This document shows positions 24,644 through 32,919 of a stretch of DNA of 32,923 nucleotides, piece by piece (position 1 is the first letter of the stretch; each line of letters begins with the position of its first letter). The translations under genes were made by a program, and so were the position numbers. Below the pieces are notes generated by a model. The model ran no database searches. It saw only the letters and a list, made by a program, of their open reading frames with translations, and had not been told where the DNA came from. Source of the stretch: Cyanobacteria bacterium M5B4 (lineage in GTDB: Bacteria; Cyanobacteriota; Cyanobacteriia; Pseudanabaenales; Pseudanabaenaceae); assembly GCA_002861535.1 (NCBI GenBank), contig PHFO01000012.1, positions 1 to 32,923 of the forward strand, in the 5' to 3' direction.

Positions 24644-26683
24644 TTAAGTCAAAGGTGCTATGTCTTTCAAGTGCAGGGTCATTTTTATCGTACCTACTCT
24701 GACAGAAAATTCCCCAGCGCCATTGGGAGTAGTTAAAACCTGACCGACTTTATCTAATAACAGAACCCGTACCCGATCGCCTACTTGAGGCACATACTCC
24801 TGGGGCGGGGGGGGGGCAGGGGGGATATGGCGTTTTTGCAGTTCTTCTACTCGTTTTTCGGCAAATTGCACTGCTTCGACGGATTGGTTGCTATTTTGTA
24901 ACTTACGAATCACCCTAGCGATTTCTTTTTTAGCTTGAGCGATCGCTTGAGTGACTTCCTGTTCTTGTTTGAGACGGAGTTCTTGATATTGGGTGCGCAG
25001 ATTGCCAGATTTGAGGATAATCTCTTTGTGGAGGCGCTCCGTATCCTGGAGGAGTTGGGTCACGATCGTGGTTTTGTGCTCCTGTTCGCGGCGTTGATGC
25101 TCTAGGGCACTGATGACGCGGTTAATCTCCTGACTGCCTATGCCGACCTGGGTCTGCGCCCGTTCTAAAATGGCATCGTCTAAGCCGAGGCGTTTGGCAA
25201 TGATCAGGGCATTCGATCGCCCAGGTATGCCCCACAGCAGGCGATAGGTGGGGGCAAGGGATAGGTCGTCAAATTCCACGGAGGCATTTTCAAAGCGGGG
25301 ATCACTATATTTGAGGGCTTTGAGTTCGCCAAAGTGGGTAGTGGCGATCGTGAGACGGGTGGTGCTGGCAAAGTGTTCGAGGAGGGCAATGGCAAGGGCG
25401 CTACCTTCGCTGGGGTCAGTACCGGCACCAATTTCATCCAATAAAACCAGGGATAGGGGGGTAATCTGGGACAAAATCTGGACGATGCGCTTGATATGCC
25501 CCGAAAAAGTAGATAGGTTTTGCTCTAAAGATTGTTCATCGCCAATATCGGCTAACACATGGTCAAACCAAGGAATTTGTACAGGTTCCCTGGCGGCAAC
25601 AAACAGACCAGCCTTCGCCATCAGAGCCGCCAGACCAAAGGTTTTAAGGCTAGCGGTTTTGCCGCCGGTATTGGGCCCCGTAATTACTACGGTGCGGATT
25701 TGGGGATCGATTTTGATGTCTACGGGGACGACTCGGTGCCCCTGTTCCTGGCGCTCTTGCCATACTAAGAGGGGATGGCGCAATTCCATCAGCTGGATGG
25801 TTTGCTCCCGATCGATAAATTGGGGCGGGGATGCCTGGAGCCAATAACTATAGCGGGCGCGGGCTAGGGCTACATCGATCGTAGTGACAATTTCCAGTAG
25901 TTGCAGGAGGTCAGTAGCCACGATCGTCACCTTTTCGCTGAGGTTACGCAGAATTTGGGCGATTTCCCGTTCTTCCTGTGCTAGCAGTTGCCGCAGTTGG
26001 TTATTTTTAGGCACCAATGCCTCTGGTTCTACAAATAGGGTCATGCCACTACCAGAGCTATCGTGGACTACCCCAGGAATCTGGTCTTTGTGGGCAGCTT
26101 TGACGGACAGCACATAGCGATCGTTTCTTTGGGTGATGACTAATTCTTGCAGGGCGCTGGCTTTACGTTGCATCAAACTCTGTAAGCTCTGCCAAATTTG
26201 CTCCTTGAGGGCGCGGAGATTTTGCCGGATACTGCCTAGCTTAGGAGAAGCTCGTTCTAGGACTGTGCCACTTTCATCGATGCAATGGTAGATTGCCTGT
26301 TCTAGTTCCGGGTAGGTGCGCAGGTCAGTCACCATACTTTGCAAAATCGGAAAACCCTCCACACTTTCGATGCTGCGGCGCAGTTGGCGGGCACCGTTGA
26401 GGGTACTGGCAATTTCCACCAATTCTAGGGCAGATAGTACCCCCTGGCGCTCTGCCCGTTTGAGGGCATCGCTGACATCGGCAATGCCTTCTAAGGACAA
26501 TCCTCCTGGCAAAATTTCATCCAAGCGATAGCATTCCTGGGTCTGTTGCAAGAGCAGTTCGCTCTCCCCGATCGTGGAGGGAATGGGAGTATCTAGGGCA
26601 CGATTTCTGCCCAATTTTGTCACCGCAAAAGTGGAAAGATGTTTACACAACCGTTGCCATTCTAGTAGTTCTAGCGTTTCCAT
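24644..26683 (-). CDS. mutS2: MutS2-family ATPase lacking the Smr domain
   Basis: The 679-residue protein has the MutS2 order. The core/lever domain is N-terminal (LEWQRLCKHLSTFAVTKLGR onward). The ABC ATPase follows with Walker A TGPNTGGKTASLK near residue 340 and Walker B LVLLDEIGAGTDPSEGSAL near 411. A long coiled coil (about 510-610) and a proline-rich link lead to the KOW-like domain VGDRVRVLLLDKVGQVL. It then stops. The C-terminal Smr nuclease domain, which brings MutS2 to about 780-820 residues, is missing, and no trace of it is seen in the 200 bp downstream, which hold a mobile repeat. MutS2 proteins act in ribosome-collision rescue and suppression of recombination. Confidence 0.92.
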   Translation of the reverse strand: METLELLEWQRLCKHLSTFAVTKLGRNRALDTPIPSTIGESELLLQQTQECYRLDEILPGGLSLEGIADVSDALKRAERQGVLSALELVEIASTLNGARQLRRSIESVEGFPILQSMVTDLRTYPELEQAIYHCIDESGTVLERASPKLGSIRQNLRALKEQIWQSLQSLMQRKASALQELVITQRNDRYVLSVKAAHKDQIPGVVHDSSGSGMTLFVEPEALVPKNNQLRQLLAQEEREIAQILRNLSEKVTIVATDLLQLLEIVTTIDVALARARYSYWLQASPPQFIDREQTIQLMELRHPLLVWQERQEQGHRVVPVDIKIDPQIRTVVITGPNTGGKTASLKTFGLAALMAKAGLFVAAREPVQIPWFDHVLADIGDEQSLEQNLSTFSGHIKRIVQILSQITPLSLVLLDEIGAGTDPSEGSALAIALLEHFASTTRLTIATTHFGELKALKYSDPRFENASVEFDDLSLAPTYRLLWGIPGRSNALIIAKRLGLDDAILERAQTQVGIGSQEINRVISALEHQRREQEHKTTIVTQLLQDTERLHKEIILKSGNLRTQYQELRLKQEQEVTQAIAQAKKEIARVIRKLQNSNQSVEAVQFAEKRVEELQKRHIPPAPPPPQEYVPQVGDRVRVLLLDKVGQVLTTPNGAGEFSVRVGTIKMTLHLKDIAPLT

Positions 26684-26721
26684 CCCGTCCGCGTTATCTA
26701 TGGGCTAGTTAATTATAGAAC

Positions 26722-27102
26722 TCAAGTCTTGGGGTTGACCAGGCTTGTCCCCTCCCAGATATAGCCATCGGGGTCGGCGAAAAAACACAGCCGCTGCCCC
26801 CAGGGCATGATGGTAGGAGGTTGCAATATAGTCACTTTCTGGGCTAACAAATGACTATAAAACCGATCGAGGTCTGCTATTGTCAAAGCAAAGATGACCG
26901 ATCGGTCTTGGTCTGTTAAACAACGATGGAATAACTTTTCGTACCAACTTTCCTCATACAGACCGATCGTGATCTGTCCACTTTTACCTTCTACGCCTCC
27001 GTCTTCAATCTCTTTAGTAAAAGAGAACTGTAAAACATCCCGATAAAACCTATAAGAACGATAGACATCTTTAACGAACAAAGCAATATAATCGATTTCC
27101 AT
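26722..27102 (-). CDS. VOC-family (glyoxalase/bleomycin-resistance fold) protein
   Basis: The 126 residues form a single vicinal-oxygen-chelate domain: IDYIALFVKDVYRSYRFYRD at the start and LCFFADPDGYIWEGTSLV at the end. The C-terminal Glu ligand is present, but the usual first His is a Tyr (IDYIAL), so metal binding may be altered. The function is unknown. It starts 1 bp after the stop of the oxidoreductase gene and is translated with it. Confidence 0.82.
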   Translation of the reverse strand: MEIDYIALFVKDVYRSYRFYRDVLQFSFTKEIEDGGVEGKSGQITIGLYEESWYEKLFHRCLTDQDRSVIFALTIADLDRFYSHLLAQKVTILQPPTIMPWGQRLCFFADPDGYIWEGTSLVNPKT

Positions 27103-27103
27103 C

Positions 27104-28333
27104 TTAGAAGTTCCACGATCGTCTGAAAGCTAACCAACGTATTTGCCTCAACTTGTCCGTCGGTCTCCTTTGTTTGAGGACGAACTGCTGGGCAATCTCA
27201 GTGATTAAAGCCGGCACCTCAAACCGGTATTGGGCGATTTGCGGTAAACTTAGTCCTAGTTTCATCACCAAACCGATCGCTTCGATCACCTCTAGGGCAC
27301 TCTCACTGAGCAGGTGCACCCCTAATATTTTGCCATCGCGCCTACAGATAACCTTACATAGTCCTTCGGGGAAGAGGGGATAACGACTGACCTTGATATT
27401 TTTGCCGAAACGACGACGAGCGCTAGTTTCTGTCATGCCGATGCTGGCAACCCCTGGATCGGTGTTGACCACGATCGGTCTTAGAGGTATTTGCCACCGG
27501 AAGTTAAAGCCCAGGAGTTGTTTTAACAAAAAAGGAATATCCGCCTCTTGCTGACATAAAAAGACGCGGGGATTGGTGGTCTGCCCCCGATCGTTGTGGA
27601 CAATCATGCCCTGGTCTACCTTAACCCTGGCGGCAAAGAGGTGCAAAGATTCCAGATAGTCTTCCATTACTAAGGGTAAATACAAACTCTGACAAACGAT
27701 CGATTGATCGCTACTCCACAGCCTGATCTTGCCGTCTTCTAACACATCTACCGCCGAGGGCGTAGTAGTGGTCAACACATCAATCCCATCGATCTCCAAC
27801 TTTGCCTGCAACAACCGTCCAATTTCCCCATCCACCAGGGGCAAAAGCTCATTGGCAACGAACAAAGTGACCCGAGTACCCGCCCGACAAAGACTTTGGG
27901 CAATGGAACAACTGAGGGCATCCTCCCCAAAAATTGCAATACTGTCGGGAATGCGCTCAATCTTAAAAAAATCCTCGCTGGTAACGTAGGGCACCGCCGC
28001 TAAACCATGGATTTTAATGGGGGACTGCTGGGGCGGGATGCCCAATACCACCATCCTGGCCGCCAAAGTCCTGCCCTGACAACTAAAGGTCTGCTTGCCT
28101 ACAAAATGCCCTTCCCCCAGTACCACATCCACCCCCAACAAAGAGAGGGACTCTAGCCAATTGCCCAACCGATCGGTCTGGGCGGTCGCCATCGTCATCA
28201 GGCGCGTAGAGGGGACAAAGGCAACCCTAGCATAGTTTTGCGCCGCTGCTTCCGCCAATAGATAGGAAGGAATGCCCCCGCCAATCACTAGGAGATCGTA
28301 GTCGATGTCGCCTGCGGTTCTTTCCGATGACAT
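27104..28333 (-). CDS. Disulfide-reductase-fold FAD protein without redox cysteines
   Basis: The 409 residues follow the fold of dihydrolipoamide/glutathione/mercuric reductases: FAD strand YDLLVIGGGIPSYLLAEAA, NAD region SIAIFGEDALSCSIAQSL, and a dimerisation domain (VNTDPGVASIGMTETSARRR). The protein is about 50 residues short. The CxxxxC disulfide, which normally follows the first helix, is absent, and the C-terminal His-Glu pair is replaced (HLLSESALEVIE). In place of GxGxxG the first loop reads GGGIPS, and the second site also departs from the consensus. Thiol reductase chemistry is therefore unlikely. It is divergent from the Hlip gene with only 54 bp between, and is followed by the VOC gene. 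Confidence 0.8.
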   Translation of the reverse strand: MSSERTAGDIDYDLLVIGGGIPSYLLAEAAAQNYARVAFVPSTRLMTMATAQTDRLGNWLESLSLLGVDVVLGEGHFVGKQTFSCQGRTLAARMVVLGIPPQQSPIKIHGLAAVPYVTSEDFFKIERIPDSIAIFGEDALSCSIAQSLCRAGTRVTLFVANELLPLVDGEIGRLLQAKLEIDGIDVLTTTTPSAVDVLEDGKIRLWSSDQSIVCQSLYLPLVMEDYLESLHLFAARVKVDQGMIVHNDRGQTTNPRVFLCQQEADIPFLLKQLLGFNFRWQIPLRPIVVNTDPGVASIGMTETSARRRFGKNIKVSRYPLFPEGLCKVICRRDGKILGVHLLSESALEVIEAIGLVMKLGLSLPQIAQYRFEVPALITEIAQQFVLKQRRPTDKLRQIRWLAFRRSWNF

Positions 28334-28334
28334 A

Positions 28335-28352
28335 TTTACAATACTTTACAAA
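28335..28352 (+). promoter_or_regulatory. HLR1 element (RpaB-binding site)
   Basis: TTTACAATACTTTACAAA fits the HLR1 consensus (G/T)TTACA(T/A)(T/A)NN(G/T)TTACA(T/A)(T/A) at every position. RpaB binds such sites and controls high-light genes, including hli genes. It lies 36-53 bp before the Hlip ATG and only 1 bp from the start codon of the divergent oxidoreductase, so it could affect both. A TATAGC 16 bp after the second TTTACA may be the -10. Confidence 0.85.
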
Positions 28353-28387
28353 GGATTAAGAATGACTATAGCTAACAGGAAAAGATT

Positions 28388-28702
28388 ATGACAGTAACGA
28401 ACAAAATTGACCTAAAAAATATTAACGTTAATCCTACGGGTAAGGGTGTATTTGGCTTTAGCAACTTTGCCGAAACTTGGAATGGCAGAATGGCGATGAT
28501 CGGCTTTGTCGCCGGCTTGACCTCAGAGGTGATCACGGGCAAGGGAATTTTAGCCCAGGTGGGTATCACTAACACGGCTGGCGGCTATTTGGTAGCTTTA
28601 TTTCTCGGTGGTTTTACGGTAGCCGCGATCGTGGGTTACTATGCCGTCAAGTTATCTAATCCTGTGCAGATTCCCCAGGATGAGTCTTCTTCCATTGTCT
28701 AA
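28388..28702 (+). CDS. High-light-inducible (Hlip/SCP) protein with a second membrane helix
   Basis: The 104-residue protein has the chlorophyll-binding helix ETWNGRMAMIGFVAGLTSEV (29-48), with the Glu, Asn and Arg ligands of the LHC motif, followed by TGKGILAQVG. A second hydrophobic segment, GYLVALFLGGFTVAAIVGYY (66-85), makes it longer than the usual 50-70-residue Hlip with one helix. Hlips bind chlorophyll and carotenoid in the thylakoid and protect photosystem II assembly and chlorophyll synthesis under strong light. AGGA lies 7 nt before the ATG and an HLR1 site lies upstream, in agreement with light-stress control. Confidence 0.9.
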   Translation: MTVTNKIDLKNINVNPTGKGVFGFSNFAETWNGRMAMIGFVAGLTSEVITGKGILAQVGITNTAGGYLVALFLGGFTVAAIVGYYAVKLSNPVQIPQDESSSIV

Positions 28703-28765
28703 CGGGAATTAAAATAGAAACTTTTAATCTTTCTTGGCTTCTGCGTAGCGTCTTCTGAGAATACA

Positions 28766-28800
28766 CAGGACTTACCCTGAGGCTAGGGTGAGGGAGTACA
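28766..28800. repeat. Palindromic MITE-like repeat, fragment G
   Basis: CAGGACTTAC (28766-28775) is followed by CCTGAGGCTAGGGTGAGGGAG, the reverse of the CCCTCACCCTAGCC segment seen in other copies. It is a rearranged or partial copy between the Hlip gene and the end of the convergent operon. Confidence 0.5.
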
Positions 28801-28820
28801 CTTACCTTCTAATCTCTGAC

Positions 28821-29090
28821 CTAGAAAGGGCTGACCCGTTTTAGGAGCTGTCGTAGTCGCAGTAAGTGAACCAAGTGTTTTAGCTCATCACTGATCGCCG
28901 CTTCTGAGTTAGTTAATTCTTCCCTCAATTGTTCTTGGAGGAGGGCATACTCAGCAGCGGTTAGTTTTTTGCCATCGATCGGCGATCGGGCTTGGGTATA
29001 AATTTCAGTTCTCAGCACTTCTTCTGGCACATCGGCGGGGGGCAGACAAGTAGCCAGAAGCGCACTAAAGACCCAGTCGATTGGGCACAT
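28821..29090 (-). CDS. Conserved small cyanobacterial protein
   Basis: The ATG at 29090 gives 89 residues: MCPIDWVFSALLATCLPPAD, VPEEVLRTEIYTQARSPIDG, KKLTAAEYALLQEQLR and a basic end HLLRLRQLLKRVSPF. I recall close relatives in other cyanobacteria, all without function. The start is fixed by GGAGG 7 nt upstream, although it lies 26 bp inside the preceding gene. An upstream in-frame ATG at 29141 has no ribosome site. It is the last gene of a four-gene overlapping operon. Confidence 0.75.
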   Translation of the reverse strand: MCPIDWVFSALLATCLPPADVPEEVLRTEIYTQARSPIDGKKLTAAEYALLQEQLREELTNSEAAISDELKHLVHLLRLRQLLKRVSPF

Positions 29091-30177
29091 CCCTACAGCC
29101 TCCGGGAATAGTTTTACGAGTTTCACTGCCGCCCCAGGCACAGAGATATTGGCGGTTTTCTTCGGAAAGACCTTTCGCTCCCGTCACATCCACACCATCT
29201 ACTACAGCGCCGGTATAGGCACCGGTCTGGAAGTTGGGGTTAAAGTTGCGGTTACGAGGGGAGGCATGTTCCAGCAGTCCATGGAAAAACTTGACATTAC
29301 TGAGGTCAGTGCCCCGCAGATTTGCCCCTATCAAGATAGTGCCTGTGAAGTCGGCACCGGCTAAATTAGTAAATTCAAAGTTAGTCCTGATCATGTTTGC
29401 CCCGGACAGGATGGCGCGGCGTAGGTCAGTACGGCTAAGGTCCTGTCCCGCTAACATTGTACTGAGGTTGATTACCCTTACCCCGTGCTCCAGGTCAATG
29501 ACGTAGCCCCCGGAACCGTCCAGGATCGGTCTACCCAGTAGTCCATCCCGTTTGAGGGGGGTGAGCAGGTTGGCACTGGATAAGAATCTAATTACCTTTG
29601 CCCTACCGCCACTGTCTACACTCCCCATCAGGGCGGCGGTGCGGGCTTCGGCGATCACTCGCTCTAGGGGCCAGTCCTCCATCTGTCCTTCTTCGTCGAT
29701 CACCAGGTCGGAAATGCCTTGGAAATAGGCATCGATCGTTTGTTGTTGGGTGATGATATTTTGTTGGCTAGTTAGTTTTTCCGTGATTTCGTTCTGGCGG
29801 CTGGCGACCCACACGGCGAGGATGGCAATGATTACTTGCCCTGCCGCCCCGATCGCCCCTGGCACTCCCCTTTCCCAGTCAAGCCCTCCTACCCATTCCC
29901 AAAACTTGTTGTCCAGTTTGGTGTAACTGCCCAACAAAAATAAAGCGGCGAAAGTAATGAGGGCGGCGAAGGTGACATCCCAATGGGTGCCCAGGGGAGA
30001 AGTGCGGAAAAAGCCAAACAGGAAGGGGAGGAGGATAGGTAGACTCAAAACTGTCACCCCGATCGTGCCCCAGAAAATCCAATCCGTCTGGTTGAACTGA
30101 ATCCCTGTAGCTATCAGCCCCACTGCCCCTGTCGCTAAAATCAGGCTTAAGACTTTTAGTCTTACGATCGTCCTCAT
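29065..30177 (-). CDS. Membrane-anchored pentapeptide-repeat protein
   Basis: This 370-residue protein has four hydrophobic segments at about 9-27, 32-56, 68-84 and 103-125. A helical segment rich in Gln (REN/QNEITEKLTSQQNIITQQQ) follows. A cytosolic region has WPLERVIAEARTAALMGSVD. A short pentapeptide block (about 245-300: QDLSRTDLRRAILSGANMIR onward) leads to the ending CAWGGSETRKTIPGGC. This architecture (membrane helices, linker, pentapeptides) is common in cyanobacteria but of unknown function. Its start overlaps the DUF3288 stop in ATGA, and its end overlaps the next gene. Confidence 0.85.
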   Translation of the reverse strand: MRTIVRLKVLSLILATGAVGLIATGIQFNQTDWIFWGTIGVTVLSLPILLPFLFGFFRTSPLGTHWDVTFAALITFAALFLLGSYTKLDNKFWEWVGGLDWERGVPGAIGAAGQVIIAILAVWVASRQNEITEKLTSQQNIITQQQTIDAYFQGISDLVIDEEGQMEDWPLERVIAEARTAALMGSVDSGGRAKVIRFLSSANLLTPLKRDGLLGRPILDGSGGYVIDLEHGVRVINLSTMLAGQDLSRTDLRRAILSGANMIRTNFEFTNLAGADFTGTILIGANLRGTDLSNVKFFHGLLEHASPRNRNFNPNFQTGAYTGAVVDGVDVTGAKGLSEENRQYLCAWGGSETRKTIPGGCRDVPNRLGL

Positions 30178-30449
30178 GCCCAGTCATCCTTCCTGTCTTG
30201 CTGAGTATTATAGACCCGTTCCCGCTGGTGCAGTGCCCTAGTATAGGCAAATAGGGACTCCTCCGTATGCCCCCACTTAGTGAGCAACTGGTGCAGGTCG
30301 GCTTGGATGTCCCTCGCCCCAGGAAAATCTTGGTAGCGGATCAACAGGCGGGCGAGGTCAGCTAAATTCCGATCGGTGGGAGTGCCCACCAATAGGTCAT
30401 TGACTAACTGCCGATCGGGGAAATACTGGGGATGCTGTTGGTCATTCAT
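30174..30449 (-). CDS. DUF3288-family protein
   Basis: The 91 residues read DQQHPQYFPDRQLVNDLLVG, then PTDRNLADLARLLIRYQDFP, GARDIQADLHQLLTKWGHTE and a short tail. This is the complete DUF3288 pattern, a cyanobacterial family with no known function. It overlaps the gene before and the gene after by 4 bp each, so its product is made in step with both. Confidence 0.85.
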   Translation of the reverse strand: MNDQQHPQYFPDRQLVNDLLVGTPTDRNLADLARLLIRYQDFPGARDIQADLHQLLTKWGHTEESLFAYTRALHQRERVYNTQQDRKDDWA

Positions 30450-31423
30450 CGGGGCTGGCGTTGCAGGACTACCATCTTAATACCCACATCGGGGTTACGG
30501 GCAATAAGGGACTGGTGGGTATCAGCAAGGAGGAGTTTTTTAAAGCCCAGGCTCACGGACTGCTCCAAGAGATTCGCCATCAACTGGTCTTGCTGGAAGG
30601 GACTCAATTGATACCAGTCATCGGTGACTAAAACCACCAATTTCCCTAGCCTAAAGTTGGCTTGTACACTCTGAATTAGCCCTTCCCCAAACAGTCGGGA
30701 TACTTTTGCCACTTGGTTTTGAATATCTGTAACCAAAATCCGATCGGGAGGGATCACCGACTTCCCAGTAAGGGGGGGATTGACTGCCACTGTAGGTTTT
30801 TGGGCTACTGCGACTCGGTGCCCAGAGGGTTTGAAAAGAATGAATAAAATAAGGGCAATTAAAATAGTGTAGGTCGCCGATCGTTTCGCCACAATGGGTT
30901 TGAGTCCTGCCCCCGCCGCCGACTGAATCAAGCGATCGATAGACAGAAATGCTGTCACAATGCGGGCTTTGAGGGGGCTAGCCTGAAAATTTGCCAGGGG
31001 CTTAATTTGCATAGACCTTTGCCCCAACCAAGTATAGAACTGGTGTAATTTGGGATCGAGGAAATCGACTACAGTTTGAGAGAAACTTACCACCTTGGGC
31101 AATAGCTGGGTCTGGACAAATTGCCATGCCACACCCAGTTCCTGTTGCACCTGGGGGGGGAGGAGGGGTTCTGTTGCAGGGGGTAAGGCGGACAAATCAG
31201 CCTGCCATTTTTGTGTTACCGGCACAACCTTTTCTAGTAGATTTGCCGCCAATTTTTTAACTGGGGCTGAGGATTTGTTTTGTCCTGCTTCTGCCGTTTC
31301 TGTGGCAGACAATTGGTTGCGCCATTGCTCTAAAGTGGGGTTAATTTTAGTTAAAAACCCCAAAGCCCAACTCTGTAGTAACAACACCGACTGCCCCAGT
31401 TTTTCCTGTATTTTATTGTTCAT
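30446..31423 (-). CDS. Conserved hypothetical protein with one membrane segment
   Basis: From the ATG at 31423 there are 325 residues. The first 180 are helical and cytosolic, a single membrane segment TYTILIALILFILFK is at about 188-202, and the last 110 residues (from PPDRILVTDIQNQVAKVSRL) form an alpha/beta domain ending GIKMVVLQRQPR. I do not recognise a family. An in-frame ATG at 31447 lies upstream of the likely -10 box and is rejected. It is the first gene of the operon and overlaps the DUF3288 start. Confidence 0.7.
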   Translation of the reverse strand: MNNKIQEKLGQSVLLLQSWALGFLTKINPTLEQWRNQLSATETAEAGQNKSSAPVKKLAANLLEKVVPVTQKWQADLSALPPATEPLLPPQVQQELGVAWQFVQTQLLPKVVSFSQTVVDFLDPKLHQFYTWLGQRSMQIKPLANFQASPLKARIVTAFLSIDRLIQSAAGAGLKPIVAKRSATYTILIALILFILFKPSGHRVAVAQKPTVAVNPPLTGKSVIPPDRILVTDIQNQVAKVSRLFGEGLIQSVQANFRLGKLVVLVTDDWYQLSPFQQDQLMANLLEQSVSLGFKKLLLADTHQSLIARNPDVGIKMVVLQRQPR

Positions 31424-31432
31424 AGTTACGCT

Positions 31433-31463
31433 ATAATATCGAGTCACTGTCAGATTTTATCAA
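31433..31463 (-). promoter_or_regulatory. Possible promoter of the four-gene operon
   Basis: On the minus strand TTGATA (31458-31463) and TATTAT (31433-31438) are 19 bp apart, slightly long. The start would leave a very short leader before the ATG at 31423. Confidence 0.35.
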
Positions 31464-31545
31464 GGTTATTGACTGTTCTCTCTATTGCAAGTTGTGAAAG
31501 TTCTATGCTTGAGTATGCGATCACCCCGATCGGTTTTGTAGGCTA

Positions 31546-32706
31546 ATGAAGATTCTTGTCCTCGCTTGGGAGTTCCCCCCCCGTATCATTGGCGGTATTG
31601 CTAGACATGTTGCCGGTTTATTTCCTGAAATTGTCCGCTTGGGACATGTCATCTACTTACTAACTGTGGCTGTAGAAAACTCCCTCCCCTACGAACAGGT
31701 AGATGGCATCCATGTCCATCGCCTAGAGGTACCAGACCAGAAGGATTTTTTTCAGTGGGTCCGCTCCATGAATCAGCAGATGGTAAAAATGGGGCAACAA
31801 CTGAGCACAGAAGTAGAATTTAATCTAATCCATGCCCACGACTGGCTAGTAGCCGAAGGGAGCATTACCCTAGCTGATAAAACGCAGCTACCCCTAGTTG
31901 CCACAATCCATGCCACTGAATACGGCAGGCATAACGGTATTCATACCCCTAGTCAGCGCTATGTCAGCGACCAAGAAAGGCGTTTAGGGGAGGCGGCTCG
32001 CCGTGTGATTGTCTGCTCCCAATATATGCTCAAGGAGGTAGAACGAGCTTTGGGATGTCCCCCCGCCAAAGTGGATGTAATTTACAACGGCATTACTCCC
32101 CTCCCCGCCGTGCCGGACTTCGATCGGGTAACATGGCGGCTACAGTTTGCCCCCCCCGATACCAAGATCATCTACTACGTGGGTAGGCTGTCCCACGAAA
32201 AGGGGATTTTTGTTTTACTCAATGCCCTACCCCGCATCTTAGAAACCATGGAGGGAAAGGTGCGTTGTATCATTGTCGGCTCCGGTAGTGCCCAGGAAGT
32301 TTTACTCAAACAACAGGCATCCCATCTTGGCATTAAAGACAAGTTAATTTTTACGGGATTTATGCCCGATCAGGACTTACCCAAGTTGCAAGCGGTGGCG
32401 GATTGTGCCGTTTTCCCTAGCCTCTACGAACCCTTTGGCATTGTGGCGTTAGAAAGTTTTGCTGCTGGGGTACCTGTTGTTGTTTCCGATACGGGGGGGC
32501 TGCCAGAAGTAGTAGAAGATGGCGTAACGGGGATCGTGACCAGGGTAAATAATGCCCATGACCTCGCCGAGGGCATTTTACGGGTTCTGCAAGATGAGGA
32601 ATTGGCTCGCACTCTTGTCATCCAAGCCCGGGCAGTATTAGAAACTAAATTTAACTGGGCTAAACTAGCCCAGCAAACGATCGAGACCTATCACAAATGC
32701 CTTTAA
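31546..32706 (+). CDS. GT4-family glycosyltransferase
   Basis: The 386 residues have the GT-B fold. The N-terminal domain starts KILVLAWEFPPRIIGGIARH and has NLIHAHDWLVAEG and ATIHATEYGRHNG. The C-terminal domain has IIYYVGRLSHEKGIFVLLNA, FTGFMPDQDL and the retaining-enzyme EX7E motif EPFGIVALE. The N-terminus resembles ADP- or UDP-glucose-using glycogen/starch synthase-like GT4 enzymes of cyanobacteria, but donor and acceptor cannot be read from sequence. It is transcribed alone and divergent from the operon at 28821-31423. Confidence 0.9.
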   Translation: MKILVLAWEFPPRIIGGIARHVAGLFPEIVRLGHVIYLLTVAVENSLPYEQVDGIHVHRLEVPDQKDFFQWVRSMNQQMVKMGQQLSTEVEFNLIHAHDWLVAEGSITLADKTQLPLVATIHATEYGRHNGIHTPSQRYVSDQERRLGEAARRVIVCSQYMLKEVERALGCPPAKVDVIYNGITPLPAVPDFDRVTWRLQFAPPDTKIIYYVGRLSHEKGIFVLLNALPRILETMEGKVRCIIVGSGSAQEVLLKQQASHLGIKDKLIFTGFMPDQDLPKLQAVADCAVFPSLYEPFGIVALESFAAGVPVVVSDTGGLPEVVEDGVTGIVTRVNNAHDLAEGILRVLQDEELARTLVIQARAVLETKFNWAKLAQQTIETYHKCL

Positions 32707-32894
32707 CTGATTTTGTCGCGGTAGTTATACAAGTCATACCGATCGCTTCCATGATGACTATGCCAGAGTGGAAAACAAATAGAGTCTTGACAAGCTAGAT
32801 TTCTACCGATCGGTTATTTAGAGCAAGGGAGAAACATTACAGCTTTTACCCTAAAAACTTGGTACATCCCAAAAATGATTTACAAGGGATAGCT

Positions 32895-32919
32895 CCCCTC
32901 TCCCGCTTTGGGAGAGGGG
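32895..32919. repeat. Palindromic repeat hairpin, copy H at the window edge
   Basis: CCCCTCTCCC-GCTTT-GGGAGAGGGG is a perfect 10-bp stem of the same type as the hairpin in the other copies. Its termini are not visible before the sequence ends. Confidence 0.55.

Noticed and set aside
25248-25847. 199-codon plus-strand frame inside mutS2
   Set aside because: It lies opposite the conserved ATPase domain; composition looks like a mirror of the real gene.
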